Assembly (NCBI RefSeq): GCF_019428685.1
Contig: NZ_CP080096.1
Coordinates: 558,001 to 622,000 of the forward strand
DNA: 64,000 nt
Direction of reading: 5' to 3'
From: Paraburkholderia edwinii
Lineage (GTDB): Bacteria > Pseudomonadota > Gammaproteobacteria > Burkholderiales > Burkholderiaceae
The position numbers and the translations under genes are program-made. The notes beneath the pieces were generated by a model. The model was not told where the DNA came from and did not search any database. It saw only the letters and a list, made by a program, of their open reading frames with translations. This document shows, piece by piece, positions 1 to 10,000 of this stretch. The number at the start of each line of letters is the position of its first letter. The stretch's first letter is position 1.

Positions 1-98
1 GCTACGACGCCTTCGTCGCGGCCGAGTTCCGGCGCAAAGGGGACGAGTTGATGCGTCGCATGCCTGCCCCGGCGAACGAAGCCGACGTCAGTGGTTAA
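1..98 (+). CDS. C-terminal end of an unidentified protein (partial)
   Basis: The window opens inside a reading frame that runs from base 3 to a TAA stop at 96-98. It encodes about 31 residues starting YDAFVAAEFRRKGDEL and ending EADVSG. Codon use (GCC, GTC, GAG, CGC) is that of a real gene in this genome. The fragment is too short to assign to a family: it is charged and probably helical, with no motif I recognise. It converges with the aldo/keto reductase gene that ends at 146, so it is not part of that operon. Confidence 0.5.
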   Translation, partial: YDAFVAAEFRRKGDELMRRMPAPANEADVSG

Positions 99-145
99 GC
101 GCAACCCGCCGCAGCGCAACAACGCACAGCGTGTGGCCGCTCCGC

Positions 146-1027
146 TTATTCCTTTTCCCGCGTCCCACCGATCGCATCAAGCTCTGCCTGCGCTTCATCC
201 GTCAATTCGATCCGTTCCGCCGCGATGTTCTCGTGCAGATGCCCGACCGACGACGTCCCCGGAATCAGCAGAATATTCGGTGATCGATGCAACAGCCAGG
301 CGAGCGCAACCTGCCGCGGCGTCGCATCCACCGACTCCGCGACTTTCGCGAGCACCGACGACTGAATCGGCGTGAACCCGCCGAGCGGGAAAAACGGCAC
401 AAACGCGATACCGACGCTCGCAAGTTCGTCGACGAGTGCGTCGTCATCGCGCTCGACCACGTTGTAGAGGTTCTGCACGCAGACGATATCCGCGATGCGA
501 CGCGCTTCGGCGACCTGCGCCGATGTCACATTGCTGAGCCCGATATGCCGCACGAGCCCTTCGCGCTGCAGTTCGGCGAGTGCGGTTACCTGTGGCTCGA
601 TCGATCCTTCCGACGGCTTATGGATATCGCCCATGATCCGCACGTTCACGACATCGAGCGCATCGAGGCGCAGATTGTGCAGATTGTCGTGCACCTGCTG
701 TCGCAATTCCTGCGGTGTGAGCGCCGGCAGCCATGCGCCGGTGTCGTCGCGACGTGCGCCGACCTTGGTGACGATCGTCAGATTTTCCGGGTACGGATGG
801 AGCGCCTCGCGGATCAGCAGATTGGTCACCCGCGGGCCGTAATAGTCGCTGGTATCGATGTGATCGATGCCGGCTTCGACCGCTGCACGCAGTACCGCAA
901 GCGCAGCGCCACGATCTTTAGGCGGTCCGAACACACCGGGACCGGCCAGTTGCATCGCGCCATAGCCGATGCGGCGCACCGGACGGCCGGCGAGTGGAAA
1001 CGTTTTGACGGAAGCGTGATTCGGCAT
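146..1027 (-). CDS. Aldo/keto reductase family oxidoreductase
   Basis: This 293-residue protein is of usual aldo/keto reductase length and probably uses NADPH to reduce carbonyl substrates in the cytoplasm. Visible family features are the N-terminal strand followed by IGYGAMQLAGPGVFG, the GIDHIDTSDYYG segment carrying the catalytic Asp and Tyr, TIVTKVGARR with the catalytic Lys, the GLVRHIGLSN strand, and a late LLIPGTSSVGHLHENI segment that normally binds the cofactor phosphate. The catalytic His is not obvious: the usual position reads NVRIMG. The ATG at 1027 was chosen because AAGGG lies about 9 bases upstream; the frame stays open to 1192 without family similarity. The substrate cannot be told from sequence. 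It is divergent from the hybrid kinase gene at 1378. Confidence 0.85.
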   Translation of the reverse strand: MPNHASVKTFPLAGRPVRRIGYGAMQLAGPGVFGPPKDRGAALAVLRAAVEAGIDHIDTSDYYGPRVTNLLIREALHPYPENLTIVTKVGARRDDTGAWLPALTPQELRQQVHDNLHNLRLDALDVVNVRIMGDIHKPSEGSIEPQVTALAELQREGLVRHIGLSNVTSAQVAEARRIADIVCVQNLYNVVERDDDALVDELASVGIAFVPFFPLGGFTPIQSSVLAKVAESVDATPRQVALAWLLHRSPNILLIPGTSSVGHLHENIAAERIELTDEAQAELDAIGGTREKE

Positions 1028-1180
1028 TCTGGTCATCCCTTCGCTTGATGAGTGAAGAAGTGCGCCAAGTATGCGAGCGATTCCGCTGTTAGATAATCCC
1101 ATCCAGATCGAACGGGCTGTGCAAAAAGGCGAACAATGGCGATGGAAGTGAGCACGCAGATGAGCACGAGTTTCTGAAGA

Positions 1181-1198
1181 CGAACGAACCATCGTTCG
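1181..1198. promoter_or_regulatory. Perfect 7-bp inverted repeat, candidate TetR-type operator
   Basis: CGAACGA (1181-1187) and TCGTTCG (1192-1198) are exact reverse complements separated by ACCA. The dyad lies in the 350-base space between the divergent aldo/keto reductase (start 1027) and hybrid kinase (start 1378) genes. Short dyads of this shape resemble TetR-family operators, but no regulator gene is next to it, so this is only a candidate. I see nothing else definite in 1028-1377. Confidence 0.4.
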
Positions 1199-1377
1199 CG
1201 GAACTGCCCCACCTCATTTATTCGTCAACTGTGGCAGACTAGGCTCCTGCGCTCCGACCCGCTCGCGGTCGTCCACGCTTTTCCTGCGGCGCGGCAATCC
1301 GCGGCCATGCACGCGGCGCGGTACCTCTCCCGATAGCGGAAATCTGGCAGTCGAACCTGACTTATGGGGTCGTTGCA

Positions 1378-4300
1378 GTGGCGGACAGCAACTTCGAAGT
1401 CCTAGCGAACGACGGCGATCGTGCGTTCTACCGAACGACGCGTACGAATGCCGACGGCACACGGACGTCCGTACTCACGGTGCGGCCCGCCGGCGAGCCG
1501 CCGACGGCCGCGAGCCTCGATCGCGTCTCGCACGAATACGGCCTGAAGGACCAGTTGCACAGCAGATGGGCGGTGCGGCCGCTCGAGCTCGTGCGGCACG
1601 GCGATCAGACCGTGCTGATTTGCGAGGATCCGGGTGGTGTCCCACTCGAACGGCTGCTCGGCGCGCCGTTCGACACCGAACGCTTCCTGCAGCTCGCAAT
1701 CCGTATGGCCGCAGCGGTCGGCGAGCTGCATCAGAGCGGCCTCGTGCACAAAGACCTGAAACCCGCGCATGTTCTCGTCGACGAAGATGCGGGCACGGTG
1801 CGCCTGACCGGCTTCGGCCTCGCCACCTTGCTGCCGCGCGAGCGGCAGTCGCCCGCGCCGCCCGAGACCATTGCCGGCACGCTCGCGTACATGGCGCCCG
1901 AGCAGACGGGCCGCATGAACCGCTCGATCGATGCGCGCAGCGACCTGTATTCGCTCGGCGTGACGTTCTACCAGATGCTGACGGGCGCGCTGCCGTTCAC
2001 TGCGTCCGAGCCGATGGAGTGGGTGCATTGCCATATCGCGCGCAAGCCGGTTCCGCCCGATGAACGCGTCGAACACGTGCCGCCGCAGCTCTCGCGCATC
2101 GTGATGAAGCTGCTCGCGAAGACGGTCGAAGAGCGCTATCAGACGGCGGCGGGCCTCGAACACGACCTGCGCCGCGCGCTTGACGCGTGGCAGGCGCACG
2201 GCAGCGTCGAAGCGTTTGCCCCCGGCGAGCAGGACATCCCCGACCGGCTGTTGATCCCCGAAAAGCTCTACGGCAGGGAACGCGAAATCGCGACCTTACT
2301 CGACGCGTTCGAACGTGTTGTCGACGAAAGGATGCCGCGCCTCGTGCTCGTTTCCGGCTATTCGGGCGTCGGCAAGTCGTCGGTGGTCAGCGAGCTGCAC
2401 AAGGCGCTTGTGCCGCAGCGAGGCCTCTACGCATGGGGCAAGTACGATCAGTACAAGCGCAATGTGCCGTATGCGACGTTCGCGCAGGCATTCCAGTGCC
2501 TCGTTTCGCAAGTCCTCGGCAAGAGCGACGAAGAGCTGGCGCAATGGCGCGCCGCGCTGCAGGAAGCGCTCGGCCCGAACGGCCAGCTGATGGTGAAGCT
2601 CGTGCCGCAACTCGCGCTCATCATCGGCGAGCCGCCGCCGCTACCCGACGTGCCGCCGCAGGACCAGCAGGCGCGCTTCCAGATGGTGTTCCGGCGATTC
2701 CTCAGCGTATTCGCGAGCGCCGATCATCCGCTGACGCTGTTCGTCGACGACCTGCAATGGCTCGACGCCGCCACGCTCGATCTGATCGAGCATCTGATCG
2801 TGCATCCGGACGTGCGGCATCTGTTGCTCGTCGGCGCGTACCGCGACAACGAAGTTGGCGCCGCGCATCCGCTCGTGCGCACGCTGACGCGGTTGCGCGA
2901 CGCCGGCGCGGGCGGCCGCGTCAGCGAGATCGTGCTCGCGCCGCTCGGTCTCGACGACGTCGCGCGGCTGCTTGCCGATGCGCTGCGTAGCGACGCGGGC
3001 CATGTGCGGCCCTTGGCCGAACTCGTGTTCGAGAAGACCGGCGGCAATCCGTTCTTCACGATCCAGTTTCTGCTTGCGCTCGCGGAGCAGGCGCTGCTCG
3101 GCTTCGATCCCGACGCAGGCGCGTGGACATGGGACCTGCCGCGCATCCGCATGATGGGATTTACCGACAACGTAGCGGACCTGATGGCGGTCAAGCTCGG
3201 CCGGCTGCCGCGCGACACGCAGCAGGCGCTCGGGCAGCTCGCGTGTCTCGGCAACGTCGCGCGGGCCCACACGCTTGCGATGGTCTACGGCGCCGCCGAG
3301 GAAGCGACGCACGCAGCGCTATGGGATGCCGTGCGCGCCGGCCTCGTGCTGCGCACCAACGGCACGTATACGTTCCTGCACGACCGCATCCACGAGGCCG
3401 CCTACGCGCTGATTCCCGAAAGCGAGCGCGCCGGCGCGCATCTGCGGATCGGCCGCGCGCTGGCCGCCATGACATCCGCGGACGAACTCGAAGACAACAT
3501 CTTCGAGATCGTGAACCAGTTCGATCTCGGCGCCGCGCAGATCGACACGCAGGAAGAGCGCGAACAGGTCGCCCAGCTGAATCTGCTTGCAACACGGCGA
3601 GCCAAAGCGGCGAGCGCTTACGAAGCCGCGCTTCGCTATTGCCGCGCCGGCCGCGCGCTGCTTACGCACAACGAGTGGCAACAGTGCTATCGGCTCACGT
3701 TTGGCCTCGAACTGTGCGCCGCCGAATGCGAATACCTGATCGGCGAAATGGCGGCCGCGGACACGCGCCTTGCGATGCTGTCGACGCGCGCCCAGACGAT
3801 GATCGACCTCGCCGCGGTGACGTGCGTGCGCATCAATCTCTACACCACGCTCGACCAGAGCGACAGCGCGGTCGAAGTGGGCCTCGCGTATCTGCGCAAG
3901 ATGGGCGGCCACTGGTCGCCGCATCCGGCAGCCGACGTCGTGCTCGATACCTATCGACGCCTGTGGCAACGGCTGCAGGCGAGCCTGAGCGACGCGCTGC
4001 TCGACCTGCCGCCGATGAACGACCCTGAGCGCTCGGCGACGATGGACGTGCTGACCGTGCTGACGTCACCTGCGTTGTTCAGCGATCCGAATCTGTTTCG
4101 GCTCGTGGTCAGCGAGATGGCTGTGTTGAGTCTCGAGCACGGCAATAGCGATGGCTCGTCGCTCGCGTATGCATGGCTAGGCGCGGTGCTCGGCTCGTAT
4201 CTCGGCGAATATGAAGCGGGGTATCGCTATGGCCGGCTCGGGCTCGACCTTGTCGAAAAGCGTGGGCTCGATCGCTTCAGGGCTCGCGTGTACCTCGTGT

Positions 4301-6903
4301 TCGCCGTGCATATTTCGCACTGGATGGAGCCGCTGCCGGCGTCGCGCGCGCTTCTGCGCCGCGCCTTCGAAGCCGCGCTCGAGGCAGGCGACCTGTCGTA
4401 CGCGTGCTATGCGTGCGCGGACGTGAGCACGAACCGGATTGCGGCCGGCGATGCGCTGGCCGATATCGAACGCGAAGTGCGGCTCGGGCTCGAATTCGCG
4501 CGCAAAGTGCGCTTTGGCTTGATCAACGACATCCTGACCGGGCAACTGCTGCTTACGCGTACGTTACGCGGCCCGGCGGCGTCGGAGGCAGCGGATCTCG
4601 ACGACACGCCCGAAGCCGGGTTCGATGCACACAGCTTCGAGCAGCGTCTGAACGACACACCGCAACTGGCCGTCGCGGCTTCGTACTACTGGATTCGAAA
4701 GCTGCATGCGAGCGTCTATTTCGGCGACGACGCGGGCGCGATTGCCGCGGTGGCGAAAGCGCAGCCATTCCTGTGGACCACCCCGACGCAGTTCGAATGC
4801 GCGGAGTTTCATTTCTATGGCGCGCTAGCACGCGCGGCGCATTGCGATGCGGTGACGTCCGTTGAGCGCAGCCGCCTTCGCGAGGCAATTGCCGGGCATT
4901 ACGAACAGCTTGCCGTATGGGCGACGAATTGCCCCGCGACGTTCGCCGATCGTGTCGCGCTGGTCGGCGCCGAAATGGCACGCGTCGACGGTCGCGATTT
5001 CGACGCGTTGCGGCTATACGAGGAGGCGATCCGGCATTCGCGTGCAGGCGGCTTTATCCATAACGAGGCATTGGCGTACGAACGCGCCGCGCGATTCTGC
5101 ACGGCGCGCGGCTTGCCGACGGTGGCCGAGGCGTACTTGCGAAACGCGCGGCGCTGTTATCTGAGCTGGGGCGCCGACGTCAAGGTGCAGCAGCTCGACC
5201 AGCGCTATCCGCATCTGAGCGCCGATGCAGCGACGCCGGGCGCGATCAGCACGATCCGCGCGCCGGTAGAACATCTCGATCTCACGACCGTACTGCGCGT
5301 ATCGCAGGCGGTATCGGGCGAGATCGTGCTGGACAAGCTGATCGACACGTTGATGCAGACGGCGATCGAGCATGCGGGCGCCGTGCGAGGGCTGCTGATT
5401 CTGTTCGACGGCGGCGAACCGCGGATCGCGGCGGAAGCGGTCACGGGCGGCGATACGATTACGGTGCAGCGTCGCGATGCGCCGCTCGATGCTAATGCGC
5501 TGCCCGAAGCGATCGTGCAGAAAGTGCTGCGTACGCAGGAGGCGCTGATACTCGACGATGCATCGGCCGACCCGGTACTCGCTTCCGATCCTTATGTGCG
5601 CAAGCACGCCGCGCGCTCGATGCTGTGCGTGCCGCTCGTCAACCAGAGCAAAACGGTCGGCATGCTGTATCTCGAGAACAATCTCGCCGCGCGCGTGTTC
5701 ACGCCGACGCGCATCGCAGTGCTGCGCCTCGTGGCGTCGCAAGCCGCGATCGCGCTTGAAAATACGCGTCTTTATCGCGATCTCGCGGAGCGCGAAGCGA
5801 GGATCCGGCGCATTGTCGATGCGAACATCATCGGTGTTTCGTTCTGGGAGCTCAATGGATCGATCAAGGCGGCCAACGATGCGTTTCTGCGCATCGTCGG
5901 ATACGACCACGAGGATCTCGTCGCGGGCCGCTTGCGCTGGACCGAACTGACACCGCCCGAATGGCGCGTGCATCACGACAGCAAATGGGCGCCGGAACTG
6001 AAAAACACCGGCAACGTGCAGCCCTACGAAAAAGAGTACTTCCGCAAGGACGGCACGCGTGTGCCGGTGCTTGTCGGGTCGACGACTTTCGACAATGCGC
6101 GCAATGAGGGCGTCTCGTTCGTGCTCGATCTGAGCGAAAGCAAGAAAGCTGAGGAGGCGCTGCGGTTCATGCAAACGGAGCTCGCGCATGTGAACCGCGT
6201 GGCAACGATGGGGCAGCTGACCGCGTCGATCGCGCATGAGGTTAACCAGCCGATCGCCGCGACCGTCGCAAACGCGGAAGCCGCGTTACGCTGGCTCAAC
6301 CGGCAACCGCCGAACCTCGTGGAGGTGCGCGAGGCGACCGAGCGCATTGTGAAGGAAGGACATCGCGCAGCCGCTGTGATCGGGCGCATCCGCGCGCTGA
6401 TCAAGAAGGCGCCGCCGCAGAAAGACCGCCTGAGCATCAACGACGCGATTCGCGATGTGCTCGAACTCGTGCGCGCCGAGACGCTGAAAAACGATGTGCT
6501 CGTGCGTGTCGAGCTGGCGCCCGGCTTGCCGATGATTGACGGCGACCGCGTGCAATTGCAGCAGGTGTTGCTCAATCTGATCGTCAATGCGATCGAATCG
6601 ATGAGCGGCGTGGCCGACGCGGTGCGGCACCTGGAGATCAGTACACGGCATGTGCGCGACGCCGGTTCAGGGGGCCAAGGCTCGATTCATGTCGAAGTGC
6701 GCGATTCGGGGCAGGGGCTCGACCCCGCACGTGTGGACCGCCTGTTCGAAACGTTTTACTCGACGAAGGCGAGCGGCATGGGCATGGGCCTCGCGATTTG
6801 CCGGTCGATTATCGAGGTGCATGGGGGAACGCTGACAGCAAGCGCGAATGAGCCGCGAGGCGCGGTGTTTCAATTCACGCTGCCGGTCGATCTCACGACC
6901 TGA
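1378..6903 (+). CDS. Hybrid pseudokinase / AAA ATPase / GAF / PAS / sensor histidine kinase
   Basis: This 1,841-residue multidomain signalling protein is probably cytoplasmic, as no membrane segment is evident. Residues 1-270 form a Ser/Thr-kinase-like domain. Next comes a predicted AAA-type ATPase with Walker A GYSGVGKS near 327-334 and FVDDLQW near 455-461, then a long helical repeat region, a GAF domain (about 1310-1460), a PAS domain (about 1477-1600), and a histidine kinase whose H-box SIAHEVNQPIAA carries His1620. The ATPase domain ends in GMGMGLAICRSIIEVHGG. In the kinase-like domain the catalytic loop reads HKDLKPAH (Asn replaced by His131) and the DFG Asp is Gly145 (TGFGLA), so it is probably a sensor or scaffold rather than an active kinase. 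It starts at a GTG preceded by GGGGT. No response regulator is adjacent, so its partner must be encoded elsewhere. Confidence 0.88.
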   Translation: MADSNFEVLANDGDRAFYRTTRTNADGTRTSVLTVRPAGEPPTAASLDRVSHEYGLKDQLHSRWAVRPLELVRHGDQTVLICEDPGGVPLERLLGAPFDTERFLQLAIRMAAAVGELHQSGLVHKDLKPAHVLVDEDAGTVRLTGFGLATLLPRERQSPAPPETIAGTLAYMAPEQTGRMNRSIDARSDLYSLGVTFYQMLTGALPFTASEPMEWVHCHIARKPVPPDERVEHVPPQLSRIVMKLLAKTVEERYQTAAGLEHDLRRALDAWQAHGSVEAFAPGEQDIPDRLLIPEKLYGREREIATLLDAFERVVDERMPRLVLVSGYSGVGKSSVVSELHKALVPQRGLYAWGKYDQYKRNVPYATFAQAFQCLVSQVLGKSDEELAQWRAALQEALGPNGQLMVKLVPQLALIIGEPPPLPDVPPQDQQARFQMVFRRFLSVFASADHPLTLFVDDLQWLDAATLDLIEHLIVHPDVRHLLLVGAYRDNEVGAAHPLVRTLTRLRDAGAGGRVSEIVLAPLGLDDVARLLADALRSDAGHVRPLAELVFEKTGGNPFFTIQFLLALAEQALLGFDPDAGAWTWDLPRIRMMGFTDNVADLMAVKLGRLPRDTQQALGQLACLGNVARAHTLAMVYGAAEEATHAALWDAVRAGLVLRTNGTYTFLHDRIHEAAYALIPESERAGAHLRIGRALAAMTSADELEDNIFEIVNQFDLGAAQIDTQEEREQVAQLNLLATRRAKAASAYEAALRYCRAGRALLTHNEWQQCYRLTFGLELCAAECEYLIGEMAAADTRLAMLSTRAQTMIDLAAVTCVRINLYTTLDQSDSAVEVGLAYLRKMGGHWSPHPAADVVLDTYRRLWQRLQASLSDALLDLPPMNDPERSATMDVLTVLTSPALFSDPNLFRLVVSEMAVLSLEHGNSDGSSLAYAWLGAVLGSYLGEYEAGYRYGRLGLDLVEKRGLDRFRARVYLVFAVHISHWMEPLPASRALLRRAFEAALEAGDLSYACYACADVSTNRIAAGDALADIEREVRLGLEFARKVRFGLINDILTGQLLLTRTLRGPAASEAADLDDTPEAGFDAHSFEQRLNDTPQLAVAASYYWIRKLHASVYFGDDAGAIAAVAKAQPFLWTTPTQFECAEFHFYGALARAAHCDAVTSVERSRLREAIAGHYEQLAVWATNCPATFADRVALVGAEMARVDGRDFDALRLYEEAIRHSRAGGFIHNEALAYERAARFCTARGLPTVAEAYLRNARRCYLSWGADVKVQQLDQRYPHLSADAATPGAISTIRAPVEHLDLTTVLRVSQAVSGEIVLDKLIDTLMQTAIEHAGAVRGLLILFDGGEPRIAAEAVTGGDTITVQRRDAPLDANALPEAIVQKVLRTQEALILDDASADPVLASDPYVRKHAARSMLCVPLVNQSKTVGMLYLENNLAARVFTPTRIAVLRLVASQAAIALENTRLYRDLAEREARIRRIVDANIIGVSFWELNGSIKAANDAFLRIVGYDHEDLVAGRLRWTELTPPEWRVHHDSKWAPELKNTGNVQPYEKEYFRKDGTRVPVLVGSTTFDNARNEGVSFVLDLSESKKAEEALRFMQTELAHVNRVATMGQLTASIAHEVNQPIAATVANAEAALRWLNRQPPNLVEVREATERIVKEGHRAAAVIGRIRALIKKAPPQKDRLSINDAIRDVLELVRAETLKNDVLVRVELAPGLPMIDGDRVQLQQVLLNLIVNAIESMSGVADAVRHLEISTRHVRDAGSGGQGSIHVEVRDSGQGLDPARVDRLFETFYSTKASGMGMGLAICRSIIEVHGGTLTASANEPRGAVFQFTLPVDLTT

Positions 6904-7020
6904 CGCATTGGTTTGCCGACCACGCGCAAACGATATAAGCGAACCTTGCCGATAGCCGATTGCTGTACATACTGCTTCCATATCATGGATTGCGTCCGTT
7001 CCTCGTAGACCATCTGGAAC

Positions 7021-7033
7021 AGGAGGCAATATG
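7021..7033 (+). promoter_or_regulatory. Strong Shine-Dalgarno followed by an ATG out of frame with the autotransporter
   Basis: AGGAGG at 7021-7026 lies 4 bases before the ATG at 7031. That ATG opens a 62-codon frame (MSAQQFGMRIKN...) ending at 7219, in a different frame from the autotransporter that begins at 7065. A run of six A residues at 7060-7065 sits where the two frames would join. Losing one A, by mutation, slippage or sequencing correction, would fuse MSAQQFGMRIK to the MSVGWQ... start. Confidence 0.55.
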
Positions 7034-7064
7034 TCAGCACAACAATTCGGCATGCGAATAAAAA

Positions 7065-10000
7065 ATGAGTGTTGGTTGGCAATCGTCCAAAGGCCTGGTG
7101 TTACGGCCGCTATGCGGAGCGATTCTGCTAAGCCCCGCTTTATCCGCAATCGGCACGACGACGATTCCTTCGGGTACGACAAGCTTGACGCTCTCGACGG
7201 ATACCTCCTATCTGATTAGCGCGGGCACCACGATCACGACAACGTTTCAGGACGCGATCAGGGTCGACGGCATTGCCCCTGTTTCCATGACTAACGCGGG
7301 AACGGTCATCAGCTCGACCGATAACTCGGCAGCGGCAGTCAGGTTCGATGTCCCCGGCTCCATGACGAATCTGCAGACGGGGGAACTGTTTGGATTGACC
7401 CACGGCGTATTCATGAACGGCGGGGGACCGGGTAACAACGTTGTCAACTTTGGCGACATCTCCGCCGATGTGAGTCACGCTATCACGTATGGCGGAACAA
7501 CGAGCGGAACGGTCGATAATTTCGGCACGTTGAACCAGCCGCACCTGGGTTCAGTCGGCACGTCACCCGATGGCGTCTTCGTGCAAACGGCGGGACAGGT
7601 CACCATCAATAACCACGTGAATGCGTCAATCGTGTCCGGCGTGGGCGACTCATCGTTCGGGTCAGGGATCGTCGTCGAGCAGGGCACGGCCACGGTCAAC
7701 AACGACGGCACGATCACGGGTTTTCACGAAGGTGTCGTGAGCACGACAGATGGCGTCGTGAGCGTGAATAACAGCGCGACAGGCGTCATTCGGGGAAACC
7801 TCGGCCCCGGCGTGCAGCTTCTTCACAACAGCACGCTCGTCAACCATGGGCTCATCTCGAGTTCTGAATCGGCCGTCGTGGTTCTCTCCGGATCGAACAA
7901 TACAGTGACGTTGGCTACCGGCTCACAGCTGATGGGTCCCAACGCGGCGATACTTAGTCAGGGAATCGGCAATACCATCGTCCTGGACGGAACCGGAAGT
8001 CAGGGGGGCAGTTTTAACGGGGGGACTGGAGGCGGCTTCGCCGCACTGACGTCGAATACCGGGAGCGACTGGACACTGACCGGAGCGATCAGTATGACCT
8101 CCGCCTCGGCGGCAGCGGTCAATGTGCTCGGTCATCTGACGCTCGGCGGCGACCTCGCCAACGAGCGCCGCGGCGGCACGACGATCGCTCAAGGTGCGCG
8201 TCTGACACTCGGTACAGGCGGCGCGGGCGGCATGGTGGGCGGCGATATCGTCAATAACGGCACACTCGAATTCAACCGAAGCGATTCGGCGACCTATAGC
8301 GGCGTGATAAGCGGTGCAGGTTCGACCATCCAGGCGGGCACCGGCGCCTTCACGCTAAGCGGAATCAATACTTACAGCGGCGGCACGTCGATCACCGCGG
8401 GCAGTCTGATCGCGACCAACGGCAGCGCGCTAGGCTCGGGACCGGTTGCCAATGGCACTGCGCTGCAATTGCACTTCGAGAGCAACAGCGCGCTGGCGAA
8501 TGGTCTGTCCGGACCGGGCAGGCTGGTCAAGACCGGCGCCGGCGTTGCGACACTGTCTGCCGCGGGCTCGGCCCAAGGCAGCGTATCGGTCGACGCCGGC
8601 ACATTGCGTTTCGTGCAGGAAGGCGCCTTCACGACAGCCGGCGACTACACCACGGTGGCGGGCGCGACAACGGGCCTCGGCGGTAAGAGCGCGCTGCATG
8701 TGGGCGGCGAGTTCGCCATGAACGGCACATTGAACAATGTCGCGGGCGAAGCCGTTCCGGTTATTACCGCGAGTTCAGCCACGATCGGTAGCGGCACCAC
8801 GTTCAATATCGCGGGGTACACCGCGGTAGCGTCCGAGAGTGCATCAAAGCTGGCAGCCGGAACATTCCAGGAAATCCATACCACTACGCCGAACGGCTTG
8901 AGCGGCACATTCCAGACCGTGCGCATTGCCGGATCGACGAGCCCAGTCGACTTCCTGACGGTGACCTCCGTCTATACCCCTCAGGACTACGACATTGGGG
9001 TCGGTTTGACATGGTATGCGTCGCACAGTACTTCTCCCCAGGTTGCGAATGGCTTTTTTACGATTGCTGTCGCTGATGACTCGTTCGATATGGACGCGGT
9101 GCTGGTCGATCAGCCGGCCAATGCAGCGACGGGCTGGGATGGAAAGACGCTGACTAAAGCCGGTGCGGGCACGCTGCAACTGTCGAAAGCAAACACCTAC
9201 ACCGGCGCAACACTGATCGAAGGCGGCACGCTGCTCGCGGGCGCGGCAAACGTCATTGCCAGCAGTGCGCAGCTTTCGGTGTCCGCGGGCGCAACATTCG
9301 ACCTCAACGGCTTCGATCAGCAGGCGAACAATCTCACGGGAGCGGGCAACGTGACCTTAGGCGGGGCCGCGCTAAACGTCAGCAATACTGCCGATTCCGA
9401 GTTCGACGGCATCATCAGCGGCAACGGTAGCCTGACCAAGACCGGCAGCGGCAGCCTGATCCTGACAGGCAACAACACATTCACCGGCGCCACCACGATT
9501 GGCGCAGGCACCTTGCAGCTAGGCTCAGGCGGTACGACGGGCGCTGTTGGCGGGGACATTGTCGACAACGGCACGCTCGTCTTCAACCGGAGCGACACCG
9601 TCGTCTATGCCGGCGCCATCAGCGGTACGGGCGCGCTCGTGCAGCAAGGGACGGGAAGCGTGGTGCTGTCCAACATCCATACCTACAGCGGAAACACGAC
9701 AGTCAATGCGGGATCGCTGGTGCTTGCGAGCGGCGCGCAGCTTGCCGGTACGGCGCAAGTCACGGTGATGCAGGGGGCCACATTCGGCGGCTATGGTGCG
9801 GTCGGTGGCAAGGTCGTCAACAATGGCCTGTTCGCGATCGCGGATGCCGCACCGGGTTTCTCGGGTGGACCGGCAGGACAGTTCGTGGTCGGCGGTTCGT
9901 TCGTGAACAACGGAGAAATCCGCATGGGCAGTCCGGTGCCCGCCAGCACGTTGACAGTCTCCGGCAATTACACAGGCAACGGCGGCGTGCTAACGCTCAG

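Noticed and set aside
7031..7219. Independent 62-residue leader peptide gene before the autotransporter
   Set aside because: The peptide has no recognisable features beyond the ribosome binding site and overlaps the autotransporter signal region; a frame disruption explains it better.
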